Shown here in pieces: positions 34,758-47,000 of a stretch of 64,000 nucleotides of DNA. Source of the DNA: Myrica gale (taxonomy: Eukaryota > Streptophyta > Magnoliopsida > Fagales > Myricaceae); the NCBI GenBank assembly GCA_963930655.1, contig OZ005615.1, forward strand, positions 7,954,001 through 8,018,000. The letters run 5' to 3'. The notes beneath the pieces are model-generated. The model was not told the DNA's origin and did no database searches. It was given only the letters and a program-made list of their open reading frames with translations. Made by a program: the position numbers and the translations under genes. Numbering within the stretch: position 1 is the first letter of the stretch; each line of letters opens with the position of its first letter.

Positions 34758-36246
34758 CAAAATTTATGCTTGGTAGTGAGAATTTTTTACATGAATAATT
34801 TTTTTAAAAAAAATTTCATATACCAAACATGCCCTAAATTTTGCCATCTAACTTGTGTTGTCTTCTCACTTTGATGTACTTATATACACAATTAACCGGA
34901 ACTCTACCTCAAAGTTGTTGTGAATTTAACTGCACTTACATGGATTGGATACAGTACAGAGCTCCAAGACTCATCTAAATTGTTGAAGTAAAAGCAAAAG
35001 ATCCACCTGTAAATTTTGCGGTGGTGGATGATGTCATGCGATTTTCTTCGAGGAGCATTGTTCCAAATATGTCTTTTGTAGCTCAGTACAGACCATAGAT
35101 ATATCTAAATGTCATGGTTACCTAGAATTTTCTTTGAGAACGCCAAAAGCTAGCCCTTGGATTATTGTTATCTGAACATTTTTTTTTCTTTTGAATGCCA
35201 AATGCCATTCCAGCATTTTTATCGAAAATCAGAAAATGCCTAAAGCCCTTTGATTTTTACCAACGCTTCTTGTTGAAGTTTCAACTTGGTGAGGAAACTC
35301 GAGATAGGAAGGATTAATTGCTCTCGTTGGGTGTTTTCAAACACATAACTCTTCCATTCCATACATACGCAATTTTTTGCGACTCTAATATTAAAATTTC
35401 AGATTCCCTTTTAACAGTTTTGATAATTCAAACTTAATCTCTTCCTCAATCTTATTGGTATTCTTCAAGAGTTTTATTTCTTTTGCTCATTGTTGATAAT
35501 GACTCTTTCTTTTGTTGGCCACGAGAGTGGTAGTCTGGTTAGTTTTGATGTCTGAAAAATGGTTACACGAGCATGCATGTGTGGTCAATTTGCTCGTTGT
35601 TGACAATTACTCTTCCTTTTGTTGACCACAAGAGTGGTAGTCCGGTTAGTTTTGATGTCTGAAAAAGGGTTACACAAGAACGGGTGTGAGGGTTGAATAT
35701 ATGTGATGAAGCTTCTCATTTTTAAAATCAATTGCATTCTTGTAGGATTGTAGTGAGTGTTCCCTTCCCATGAGTGGAAGACATGACTCAATCCATAAAT
35801 TTTGTAAGAAAAGTATGCTTCTATATTAATAGTTGCCTTCCATGTTTTGCTAAGAAAAAAATACTCCTTTGTTTGTCATCTTTGCGCCAAAGATGCCCTC
35901 CTCCCTTTCTCACGGCCCACGGAGCCCGTTGGCCTACAATCCCTTCTTTGTTGTGCCATGGTGATCATATCATCTTGCCTTCAATTGGTCGGAAGGATAT
36001 GCTGATATTTATGCTTTGTTTTTTTTTTTCAAATAATGTTTTACCAAATACAAAAAGCTTTTTTTGGTCCCGTCAACTTCAGTTTCTCTCTTCTTATGGG
36101 ACATATATTTTCTTTTATCTAGATTTCTTATTATATGATTATTGAGAAGAAGATTTCAAGCGGGTACAAATTATCTCTTCTGAACTTGATTCTAGCGCCA
36201 CACAAAAGGGACACATCATTCAAGGTCATTTCATTTCAGACAATTA
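34758..36246. other. Intergenic AT-rich DNA
   Basis: No gene recognised. The open frame at 35774-36145 (123 codons, plus) has no family resemblance and a T-rich composition, so it is probably chance. The one feature is a diverged tandem duplication, listed separately. Confidence 0.5.
35483..35695. repeat. Tandem duplication of 107 bp
   Basis: The block from TTGCTCATTGTTGATAATG (35483) recurs from 35590 as TTGCTCGTTGTTGACAATT. Both contain 'gagtggtagt' and 'ggttagttttgatgtctg' and end in 'ggttacac'. About 88% identical by eye; no gene within. Confidence 0.85.
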
Positions 36247-36430
36247 GGGGGTGTTTGTTTCCCCAAAATTTTGGGGTTCGAAATTTCTAACAAAACAAAC
36301 ACACTCCAAAATTTTTAACTTTTACACACACATACACTCTACTTTTCACAAACCCCAATAAATCTCAATAAAGTAAAGATTCCCAAAATTTTGGGAATAT
36401 TCCCCAAAATTTCCACAAACAAACACCCCC
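36247..36430. mobile_element. Tourist-like MITE (PIF/Harbinger)
   Basis: Terminal inverted repeats GGGGGTGTTTGTTT...AAACAAACACCCCC flank a 184-bp AT-rich core. Both sides carry TTA (36244-36246 and 36431-36433), the target duplication of PIF/Harbinger elements. Inner palindromes CCCCAAAATTTTGGGG and CCCAAAATTTTGGGA add hairpins. It ends about 305 bp before the fibrillin start codon, so it may lie in that gene's promoter. Confidence 0.88.
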
Positions 36431-36734
36431 TTAGAGAGAGTCGAAGAAAAAAAAACATATATATATATATATATAAGAAATCACAGAAGGTGCTTCATCA
36501 GAATCATTACAAAAGAACAGACAAAAATAGTGCACGGAAGGATATAAGAGGAAGATTCTATATTAGGCAGTCAGGCACACTTCAAGGTCCACCGTCCACA
36601 GAACCATCCGGAGCGATGGCAGATAAAATCACTTCTTCTCACATCATTGGTTGGTTCTTACTCGTCTTCTTCCTCTTCCCAACTCTCGAGCCACAAGCAC
36701 TGACTTTCTCGCACTGTGCAAGACCTACACACCC

Positions 36735-39700
36735 ATGGCCTCTCTGACCTCACTTCCTCATTCGCCCCCGTGTGTCTCTATCTCATCGCGCACGACTTGT
36801 GCTATTATGTGTCTACGTCCAAGCAAAATTCACACGGTCACAACCAAGTGTCCTGAGCAGTTTCGTTCGGGAAAGCTAAGCCTCGTCACTAGATCAGCTC
36901 TGGACGAGGTTTCCGAAGTTAACCCTCCACCCCCACCTCCACCGTCGTCTTCAAAAGCCAAGCCTGAGCTGATTGCGTCCTTGAAGCTTAAATTACTGGT
37001 AATTAGTTCAACTGCAGACTAACTATTGATGGGTTTCGTTCATTTTTGCTCCTTTGTTGTTGTTTTCTTCTTAATTTGCGTTTAGATCGATGAACAGATA
37101 GTTGGGTACTTGTTACTTCTTGTTCTCCTTGCATTTTATTTGGTTGAAATGTCTAATTCCTGGTTGGTTATAAGGGCTAGGGGTGGTTAACGGTAGTGTA
37201 GGTGACGGTCCGCAATTGACGGAATCAAATAATTGACACTGTCACCCCACCGCTAAGGCACAATAACTGTCATTGCCGGTGACGGTATTAACGGTAACGT
37301 TTATACGGTAACCGCTTAAACCGTATAACCGTTGTGCCAAAAAAATAGGCTTTCTCCTTGGGCTTTTTTTATTTTTTTCAGTGTTTAAATTTCCAACATA
37401 ATATCGTAACTATGATATCCGTCTGGAGGTTTTGATGGCCCGGCCGGTGCTCCGTCGGAGTCGACTGGTCCTTCTGAGTGCCCTGTCAGGGCAGATGTGC
37501 TTATTCCGTTGGCTTCCCAGGGGGTTTTTGGGAGGTCAGCAGCTTCCTTAGTAGGGGGAGAGGAGGAAGATTAGGGAGCTGTGATCAGTAATGTTGATGG
37601 GTTGGTGGATGAACCTTCGGCGGTTTGTTCCCCTCATAAAGCTTTGGGGGGAGATTCTCCAGCGTGGGTATTGGACATGGTTTCCTCTGTGGGTCAGTTG
37701 GTTGGGGTGTCGTGCGATGGTCAAGGGGAAAAACTGCGGGATCTCTTTGCAGCACTGGAACGCGATCGGGTGCAGCCTCGTTCCAAATCGTCTAGAAAAT
37801 CAGGGGGAAGGATGATCAGGGAGTTGAAGGGCTTGAAGTCTTCGGTTAACTATGAAGGGTCTTCTTCGATCACTAGGAAGCCTGTGGGCTTTGGGCTGGA
37901 CTGATAGAGGTCTCGTTTGGGTGGATATAGGGTTGAGGGTGCTTTTGTTGAGCTGGGTTGATAGGGGTTTCGTTTGGGTGGCTTTAGGGTTGAGGGTTGG
38001 CTGTTGGTTTGAGGGTGGGAGGGTGCTTTTGTTCTTGGCGTTCTTTGGGCCTTTGTAGGCATGTTTAGGGCCTTCAGTATTTTCTCTTGTACTGTTGATT
38101 TCTCTTTAATAATATTGGCTTACTTATAAAAAAAAAATCACAAATCATATCAAATGGACAAATATTATAACATATTCAAACATAATATCATAATCATTAA
38201 TAATCATAACAAATATAATAAATTGTCCAAAATTTCAACATAATATCATATTCAAACATAAATACTAAAGTCTAATAAAAATGTGCAACAATGTGACATA
38301 AACCAACTAACATATTCCAACAAAAGTATGTCACGTAATCAATAATCATCTCAAATCTCAACTATGGGTGGTTAACGGTAGTGTAGGTGACGGTCACCGC
38401 AAATTGACGAAATCGCATATTTGACACCGTCACCGCACCGCTAAGGCACAATAACCCCCTTACCGGTTACGGTAGCGGTAGCGGTGACGGTTTTAGCTGT
38501 TAAAATTGTCACCGCCGGTGCAAATGAACACCCCTAATAAGGGCTATATTGTTTAACTGGTCATATTACTTATGCTCACTTAAACTTTCGCTTCTTTTTA
38601 TGTTACGCGCTCAGTTATGGTTTCGAACTGATTAACTGGTAGTAGGGTATCACTGGTCTTCTTGCTTCTTATTTTCCAGAATTCATTGATGTCATTCCAT
38701 GCTTTTGAATTCTCTAACATATTTGATCCAATATGACAGAATTCAAATGGGAGTTACTACTCGGTCAAATAATCACTTTTTGGCTATCTTGGTTCTTTAA
38801 TTGCCAATTAAGAGTGATTTTGTATCGTCCTAAGTCTTCTAGTGTTGGGAAATCAAGAGAAGATGGTGTCTGTATGATGAAGTGGATTCGTTAATTTCCA
38901 ATTAAGAGTGATTTTGTATCATCCTAAGTCTTCTGCTGTTGAGATATCAAGAGAAGACGGTGTACTGTGTAGTGGAGTTGAATTGTTTATTGTTCCTCGC
39001 ATATGGTTAAACCAAGAAGTGGGATTGTGCAACCTTATATTCTTCCATGAATATTATCTTTATAATTTTTATAAGCATATCATCATCTCTATTGAATGTC
39101 TACATCCTAATTAAACGAATACTGGATAACTCTTAATCTGGTTTAATTTTGTGTTTGGCTGAGGGTTGACTTTCAATTGTATATCCTGCTTTAGCTGGTC
39201 ACATGTTCTGAGGACATAGAGATGTAAAACAACAAAAGGACCTCGGTTAAAATACTGAGATGGGATAAATTTTATAGATAATTATTGCCTTGTGATTATA
39301 TTTGTTATCGCCTTCTTGTGCTGTGCTAGTATAATTCATAAGACTCTTCAAAGGAGCTGGAGGTGATGGAGATAGAAGATGCATTTTAAAGCATTGATTT
39401 TCATCTTTCTGGAGTTCCTTAAATTCGTGCAGTGTAAATTCTGATTCCATATAAAATCTGTTCTTAATTTGGAGAGACATGAACTGCACATAGATAGGTG
39501 CAATGACCATGCTAAATATATAAGTTTTAGAAAGACTCATGTATTCTATACTGAAAAGATGCATCCCTAAACATATATGGTACTATAATGCAGAGTGCTG
39601 TTTCGGGGCTAAATAGAGGTCTTGCTGCAAATGAAGGTGACCTGCAAAAGGCAGATGCTGCTGCCAAGGAGATTGAAGACATTAGAGGACTGGTGGACCT

Positions 39701-40671
39701 CTCAGTTGATCTTGACAAGTTACAAGGGAGATGGAAGTTAATATATAGCAGTGCATTCTCATCTCGTACTCTTGGTGGGAGCCGTCCTGGACCCCCCACA
39801 AGAAGGCTACTCCCTTTAACTCTTGGTCAGGTGTGCTATCAAAACTGCTCTATTGTATTATCCTTTACTTTTATAGTAGTACTTATAAAATATTTATACC
39901 CTCAATTGCATGTAATCTTCATTTGTTTAGATGATCTAAGCAAAAGATTTATCTATATAATGTGTTCTGAAAGCAAAGTACTCAATCAGGTGAAAGTGAA
40001 GAGTCAACTTGGATGCCCCAAAAGCATATTACCTTGTCAAAATTTCACAATGTAAATCTGACTTTTTGTTGTTGGAGTCCATGTCTTTTTTATTTTTTGG
40101 GTAAGTGAGTCCATATCTTCTATATGCAGGCATCATACATAAGACTAGCGTTTTATGAATTTCTAATCTTATCAACCTCCCGTCTAAAGGTATCTTCGTC
40201 TGTTGTTATTAGGTTTTTCAGCGGATTGACGTCGTCAGCAAAGATTTTGATAATATAGTGGAGCTTGAATTAGGCGTTCCATGGCCCCTGCCACCTGCTG
40301 AATTAACTGCCACACTAGCCCACAAATTTGAGCTCATAGGTTTGTCCCTTCCAAACATATCTTGCTATTTTATTCATTGCAACTTCTGGATGACTATCTG
40401 AGTAGTAAATGAGAAAACGAACATCGTTATTGAGCTTTCACTTTTAATGGGAATAGGATCTGCAAAGATAAAAATCACATTTGAGAAAACAACTGTAAAG
40501 GCGAGTGGAAACTTGTCACAACTGCCACCATTCGAGATACCGCGGATTCCAGATGCGTTAAGGCCTCCATCAAATACTGGAAGTGGTGAATTTGAAGTCA
40601 CGTATCTCGATGCAGATACCCGCATTACCAGAGGAGACAGAGACGAGCTTAGGATTTTTGTTATCGCGTAA
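36735..40671 (+). CDS. FBN6: Plastid fibrillin (PAP/fibrillin family, FBN6-like), 4 exons, 280 aa
   Basis: Fibrillins are lipid-associated proteins of thylakoids and plastoglobules. Exons: 36735-36998, 39594-39830, 40213-40339 and 40457-40671; GT-AG, in phase, total 843 bp. The ATG at 36735 (MASLTSLPHSPP) opens a Ser/Thr-rich, acid-poor leader of about 60 residues, typical of a chloroplast transit peptide, followed by a proline run. The PAP_fibrillin domain (about 80-278) has SGLNRGLAANE, DKLQGRWKLIYSSAFSSR, PLTLGQVFQRIDV, LAHKFELIG and the C-terminal YLDADTRITRGDRDELRIF. The pattern is closest, from memory, to Arabidopsis At5g19940; the family is certain, the subgroup moderately so. Intron 1 is 2.6 kb and contains a hAT element with a LINE piece. 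Confidence 0.88.
37178..38536. mobile_element. hAT-type element with perfect 8-bp target duplication, fibrillin intron 1
   Basis: Starts TAGGGGTGGTTAACGG and ends GAACACCCCTA. It is flanked by ATAAGGGC on both sides (37170-37177 and 38537-38544), a perfect 8-bp duplication as made by hAT transposases. Its left end is repeated directly at about 38366-38470 (GGTGGTTAACGGTAGTGTAG), so the right terminus is preceded by a copy of the left one. A LINE fragment of about 0.72 kb is inserted in it. No transposase. Confidence 0.87.
37418..38139 (+). mobile_element. Internally deleted LINE fragment nested in the hAT element
   Basis: A GC-rich block with an open frame (37581-37904) whose end, GGRMIRELKGLKSSVNYEG, resembles the C-terminus of plant L1 ORF1. 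It is followed at once by a 3' end with TAATATTGGCTTACTTAT and a run of A (38129-38138), typical of plant LINE tails. The ORF2 region is missing. A 60-bp motif (CGTTTGGGTGG...AGGGTTGAGGGT) is repeated at 37913 and 37969. Left border uncertain by about 20 bp. Confidence 0.65.
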
Positions 40672-40896
40672 TACCTTTGCATGCGCACTTTCTCCATTCT
40701 CAGTTCCTGCTTCTGCTTCTACTGGTACTATAGTTTTTTTCCCTTCCATTTTACAGGAGCAGTCTTTTTTTTTTTTCGTTTGTGTGGGGTGGGGGGAAGG
40801 GAGGTGATGTACAATTAAGAAGAATTTAACCATAGTACTATTGTAAATCTATCATATATAAATTGAAACTGTACCTTATGTTAATATACAGTTCTA

Positions 40897-41115
40897 ATGC
40901 ATATTAATTTGGCACATAACTGCAAGTTTGAGGAACTGCAAGATGCATGGTTTAATTTGGTGCTCTGGTATTTAAGCTTTAGTATTTCTGCTGCTTTGAT
41001 TTGGTCTATCCGTGCCAAGTTATTTGCAAGAATTAGGTCCCATCCAAAGGCTAGGTTTTTTCAAAAGGATGTAATGTGGCTTGGAGAAGAAATAAAAAAA
41101 AGGGGTGCAGAGTGA
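40897..41115 (+). other. Open frame of 72 codons, unrecognised
   Basis: Lies 226 bp after the fibrillin stop codon, so perhaps in its 3' UTR. It would encode a hydrophobic segment (WFNLVLWYLSFSISAALIWS) followed by a basic stretch (RAKLFARIRSHPKARFF) and a charged tail. No family was recognised. It could be a small membrane protein, a remnant of a lost gene, or chance; there is no evident promoter or splice site. Confidence 0.2.
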
Positions 41116-41576
41116 TCATAATAATATGTTTACTCAGCTCAAACACACAATGGCAATTAATTTTGCTGCAACTGTTGTTGTTCCATAATTCCTTTAACAA
41201 TTGTGTACAACTCCGGAAGGGTTTTTATTATTTATTTTTGTCTATTTGGAGAACTACGTAAGTAGGACTTTCTTTTCCTCCCTATTTTTCAGTAAAACGC
41301 ATATATGCTCCCTAATATCTGGGTAGATCACAATTTTTTCTTCTTCAAAATATCTGGGTAAATCACATTTGATTGTTCGGGTTTTCAATGTTTCTTCAAA
41401 TGACATCCATATAGTGTAAATGTGTTTTAATCAGTCACTTCTATCCATCTCTTATAGTAAATTCCTACTTATTTCAATTATGCTTGCACTCAGTTCCTAC
41501 ATTTTCACCCCTTTGAATGCCTGGTCCTATGCCCTATAGGGAGGAATCCAACCCAACCTTTTGCCATTTCTTTAGA

Positions 41577-43361
41577 GGCTAAAATATACTGGGTGCCCCT
41601 GGGGTATAACTTTTTCCTGAAAATGCCCCTAAGTAAAATTTGTTGTCCCGCCATCCCTAAGGTTTATTACGATTCCCCTCCATGTCTCTCCGTTCAGCTG
41701 ACATCCAAAAATTGACGGAATTTGATGACGTGTCAAATGCCCTCCATGTCACCTCCTCTCAAAACTCAACACGAGTACACCATCGCTTAATGTGCATGCC
41801 ACACCAGCAAAATGCCTAAAATTATCAGAATACCCTTCGGCTTCCCTTCTTCGTCAGTTCTTTCTTCCCTAAATTGTGATTTGCGTTAAACCAGAGAGGT
41901 TCTGGGTTTTTTTTATTCATTAATAAACAATGGACAAGAAGAACAGGACGAAGATGGCGAATTAGCCAAGATTCACCCTAAACATACAAACTTTGTCTAA
42001 TGCTAAATCACGTGGCTGTATAATTGCCCAATGGAGTTGGACGGGCTTCACCAACCACCATGAATGTCCAACGTACAGAGCAGGCCAAGTGAAAAGAACT
42101 AAAATGCTGGATCATATTTGATGTTCGGAAAGTTCACGGGGGCATCTTTAAGAGTGGCTGGCACGCGTAAAGAACATAAAGAAGGTACCAAAGGGAGGCA
42201 GTAAATACTCAAAGCAGCCCCTCCTCGTCAGGTATAAGGTAAAGTCGCAGGCTGCATCTACAGCAATTCGAATCAATGCTACCCAGCTGGAAGTTGGTAC
42301 TGCTAACTAATTGCGCCAAACTCGATGCGCACACCCCAATCATATTTGATTCATTACTAACCCAGTAAAAACATGCAGAAAGAACCCATAATCAAATTTT
42401 CTTCTAACATCTTAATTTAGGACTGCAGTAGTTAGTTCCTGCAGAAATCTCTCTGTACTTAAATTTGTTGGGATTGTCTCATATCGGTTGTGGAAGGGAT
42501 TGATGGTCAGTTTATAAGTTTAAATCTCCCTCTCACACATCGAGCCCTGAGTTGGGTGAAGACAATCCGTTTCTCCTATGGACTGTTGGGTCTGAGACTT
42601 GTTGGTAAACCTGGGCTCCGATACTAGTGATAGGCGGTCTTGGTCCTTCTCAACTCCAAAAGCTAGCTTAAGAAATGAGACTTTCCCTCACACTTACAAA
42701 TTGACCACCAACCCCTTCCACAACCGATGTGAGACAACCCCAACAAAATTTCCGTGTATGGCTAACTTTCCGTGTTGGTTTTCTTGCAATATCCGCTTTC
42801 TTCTCTAGTTGTCTTGAACTAGTTTTGTCGTAGCTTAAGACAAGACAAAAATTGTGATATAGTGAATCTCATTGGGAAAGAAAGAACTGACGAAGAAGGG
42901 AAGCCGAAGTATGAGTTGATTTGGGGAGAATATAGACGAAGAAGGGAAGCCAAATGATTTGTTTCGGCTGATTTGGGGAAATAATGAGTTGAACGAATTG
43001 ACCTAGGCCACTGAATTGGGGAGGAATATGGGCGAAGAAGACGTCGAAGAAAGCAGGGGTGCTTTAGTCAGGTAAGAAATTTTACTAAATGACATGACAA
43101 GGGTATTCTAGTAATTTTAGGCACTTTGCTGGTGTGACATGCACATTAGGCGATGGTGCACACGTGTTGAGTTTTGAGAAGAGGTGACATGGAAGACGTT
43201 TGACACGTCATCAAATTCCGTAAGTTTTTGGAGAACAGCTTGATGGAGGGACATGGAGGGGAATCATAATTAACTTTAGGGACGAGGGGACAACAAACTT
43301 TACCTTAGGGGCATTTCCAAGAAAAAAGTTATACCCTAGGGACATGCGTTATATTTTAGCC
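41577..43361. mobile_element. Mutator-like element with long TIRs (1.79 kb)
   Basis: Starts GGCTAAAATATACTGGG and ends ATGCGTTATATTTTAGCC. The terminal 270 bp at each end are inverted copies (shared blocks: CATGTCTCTCC, TTTGATGACGTGTCAAA, CACATTAAGCGATGGTG and AAAATTA.CAGAATACCC). The flanks TTCTTTAGA and TTCTTTAAT match in 7 of 9 bases, fitting a Mutator-like target duplication. No transposase gene; the interior has a second nested element at 42466-42745. Confidence 0.82.
42466..42745. mobile_element. Nested 280-bp element with TG...CA ends
   Basis: Begins TGTTGGGATTGTCTCATATC and ends GATGTGAGACAACCCCAACA. The outer 55 bp on each side are inverted copies of each other, including GGTTGTGGAAGGG. 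It is flanked by AAATT on both sides (42461-42465 and 42746-42750). The TG...CA ends and 5-bp duplication suggest an LTR-type origin, while the long inverted ends are more like a MITE; the class is unresolved. Confidence 0.75.
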
Positions 43362-43840
43362 TTCTTTAATTTCAGTAAAACCATCCATTAGGCGCCTCAT
43401 GTGGCTGCACCCAATAACACCTGAAACCAGAAAAACTCAGGACAAGATGAGGCAAGAGGGCTTAATACTAGAGATGAAACCTGGGTTTGCATAGCTCAAA
43501 GTGAAGACGTTGATCACGACTGGCAGAGAGGGGGATATGGATTTGGTTGCTTAAGAACAAAGAAATATTGTAAAGATGTGAATGGAAGCATTAGAAATTT
43601 AGAAAGTACAAACAGCTCCAAGATAGAATGATCCAAAGCACACACGAGGAGTATATGTGTTTTTTTTTGTTCTTCATTTCGAGGACTGGATCAATTTGTA
43701 AAGTTAAAATGGTTAGGTCAAATTACCCCCACCAAAAAAAAAAAAAAATAGACCCTCTGATATCAAGGGTCCCGGCAAATTGCAATCGTGATCATCCCAG
43801 GACCCTCAGACCCTGATACGAAAAAACTAGACGTTAGAGA

Positions 43841-43851
43841 CGTAACGGCTA
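43841..43851 (+). promoter_or_regulatory. MSA-like (mitosis-specific activator) site upstream of KIN-10A
   Basis: CGTAACGGCTA matches the plant MSA consensus YCYAACGGYYA at 10 of 11 positions, including the AACGG core. It lies 176 bp upstream of the kinesin start. MSA sites bind three-repeat MYB factors and drive G2/M transcription of cytokinesis genes, which fits a phragmoplast kinesin. A single site could be chance. Confidence 0.5.
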
Positions 43852-44026
43852 CATTTTTGTTTAAACTTCAAAAACCTCGTTTCAAATTTCCACCTTCTCT
43901 TTCTCTTTCCTCTCCAAGAATTCCCAAATCAGCTCTTACACTCCCTCTCTTTGGAAATCTCTCACTCACTCAATTCTCTCTCTCTCGGCCTCTTGAGTCT
44001 GACTCGATCTTGAACTTTCAGGGCTA

Positions 44027-47000
44027 ATGGCTCCCACGCCATCTTCTAAAGCAAACCAAACCCACCCGACCCAGATGAAAACTCCGCAATCGAAGCTCCG
44101 AATTAATTTTAATGCCACCAAAACAAATCCATCTCCGAATCCGAACACGGTGGCAAAAGAAACCCCACAAGACCACCCCGTTGAAGTAATCGCCCGGATT
44201 CGAGATTACCCGGAACGAAAAGAAAAACCTGTATCGGTTTTGCAAATCAATTCCAGCAGCCATTCTATCCGGGTTCGAGCTGATTTTGGCTATCGGGACT
44301 TCAGCCTCGATGGGGTTTCGTTGTCAGAAGAAGAGGACGTAGATGTATTTTACAAAACGTTCGTGGAGTCCAGGATTCGAAGTGTGAAGTTAGGAAACAA
44401 GTGTACGATAATGATGTACGGGCCGACCGGTTCGGGAAAGAGTCACACGATGTTCGGGTGCTTGAAGCAGCCGGGTATTGTGTATCGGTCTTTAAGGGAT
44501 ATTCTTGGGGATGGGGAGGAAGAAAGTGATTCCAATGGCGCTCCTGGAACGTTTGTGCAGGTTACGGTCTTGGAGATTTATAACGAAGAGATTTATGACC
44601 TTTTGTCGAGCAATGGTGGGGGAGGATTAGGCCTTGGATGGCCTAAGGGCAGCGCATCCAAGGTAATAATATTCTGGTCACTATTTTCTCTTGGTTCCTA
44701 AATTTCTAATTTCCTTAGATAATTTGATTATTGGTTATTCGAAAGTAAGACTTTCTAAAGTTATAGCTGTAGTTGCTTCCTAATTCTTGATAGCATCAGT
44801 TTCTGCATTTCGCTCTTGGATTTGTTTTGTTGGGTTCACTTTAGGTAGATATTTAAATAGAGTGTGTGTGTCACTTCTTTCAACGAAAAATGATGGCGTT
44901 ATGGACCTATGGTTGCTCTTCTCAAAGAAAAAGAAATATATGTAAATAGCTAATTGACTACCCAGTGGCGGAGCCAGAGTTTTTGTATAGGGGGGCAGGA
45001 GTTTACGTATAATGCTTGCTGATAGCCTTCAGATCATTTATGGAAGAAAAGCAAGACAGCAAAAAGCATCTATGTGCCCATATGCATGTGTGTATATCTA
45101 TATATAGGCTCAAATAACTCTTTTCATGTGGAAGTTCCTAGTTATTAGCATCATAGGGACATGAAAGTTGCTTGGCTACATGAATTGCAATGTAGTTTGA
45201 AAACTTAAGTGGTAGCTTAGTGTAATATGTCCACTTCAATCAGAAGTAACTTGACCCGAAGTTGCTTTGTGCTCATCAAGTTCAGTAGCTTAGTGTAATA
45301 TGTCCACTTCAATCAAAATGATTTGCTCTGCATCCTGCAATACTACAAAAACTTATCCCACTTTGTTTTTCTCCTTTCAGTAATTTTTACTCTGATCATC
45401 AAAAAATCATTTAAGACGGATTTCATACTACGACCTTGACTTAGCCTAAGTACTATATTTGAGAATGACAGATTGTAATTGAGTTAAAGCTATCATTATC
45501 TTGTTCAACTTGCATTGCAGTACGTATTTTCCCCTTTGATTTTCATTTTCCTTTACCCAAGGGGAGGGGAGGAGAGTAGATTTTACTTCAGCATTTTGAT
45601 TCTATATAAAAGTGACAAGGGCTATTGAAAGTTTCATACTTTGTACGAACGAGCAACTTATGCTTACCAGAAAGGGTATCCTGTTGAGGTTTCCTTCGAC
45701 GTTCATTATGCCCAGCTAGGCGTTTGCGACAACTTCGCTTTCCATCGTCGAATTCAGGCAGCAAATGAAATCTAATTAAGCAATAGAGACAATTGTTCAA
45801 ATCATATACGGCACAGTTGCATAATACCTAAACCTACATTAAGCACTGTGGTTTTAATAAAAAAAAACCTTTTAGTTCCATTCTCATTCTCCCTTAAGAA
45901 AGAACCCATTCGTTTCCTTCAAACTAACAGGTATAAAATCAATGTTGTTGTCTCTTTACCCAGTGACCCATTTTTTTAGAACTGAGGGGGGGCGGGGAGG
46001 CTCCGCCCCTGCGACTACCAATGTTCAAGGCTTCGTTGATAACTTTTGTAATTTGATCAACCCAACCTGCTTATTCTTATTGTTCTGTAATCTTCATTGA
46101 TGCTTATGTCTTACTAAGAGGCAAAATATGTTGAGCAATGTGGATTCTTGTGGAGTAATATGTTCTTTATTTTATAGGTGAAACTTGAAGTAATGGGAAA
46201 GAAGGCAAAGAATGCAACATATATTTCTGGAAACGAAGCTGGAAAGATTTCGAAAGAGATACAAAAAGTGGAGAAGCGAAGGATAGTGAAAAGCACTCTT
46301 TGTAATGACAGAAGTTCTCGAAGCCACTGCATGGTATATATACATTTGGATTTTACTCATACTTCTGCTGGAATCTCGTAGGTACTAGGAATTCACATGC
46401 TTTGTAAATTGGTACAGATAATCCTTGACGTCCCAACAGTGGGAGGACGCCTGATGCTTGTGGACATGGCGGGATCTGAAAATATCGAGCAAGCTGGTCA
46501 AATTGGATTCGAGGCCAAAATGCAGGTGACATTCATAAGACTACTTTGGTCCTCCTAATTTCATTATTACTTTGGCCCTCCTAATTCTGTCCTTCAATTG
46601 AAAATCTCAGACAGCAAAGATCAACCAAGGAAACACAGCATTGAAAAGAGTGGTTGAATCCATTGCAAATGGTGATTCTCATGTGCCATTTAGAGATAGC
46701 AAATTGACCATGCTTCTGCAGGTAACCTACTCTTCATATGTGTCAGTAATGGTTGACTAGATGGCATTTATGAGGTCCAACTAATGAGGTACTGTATTGT
46801 ACTGTATTCTATCTATTTAGGATTCTTTCGAGGATGACAAGTCAAAAATTTTAATGATACTGTGTGCAAGCCCGGATCCAAAAGAGATACACAAGACAAT
46901 CTCCACGCTTGAATATGGAGCGAAAGCAAAATGTATTGTTCGTGGCCCTCTTACGCCAATTCGGGATAAAATCGGCATCGAAGATTCTTCTTCTGCTGTC

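Noticed and set aside
36391-36747. 118-codon frame overlapping the fibrillin leader
   Set aside because: It begins in a MITE and poly-AT DNA and is in a different frame from the transit peptide and PAP domain.
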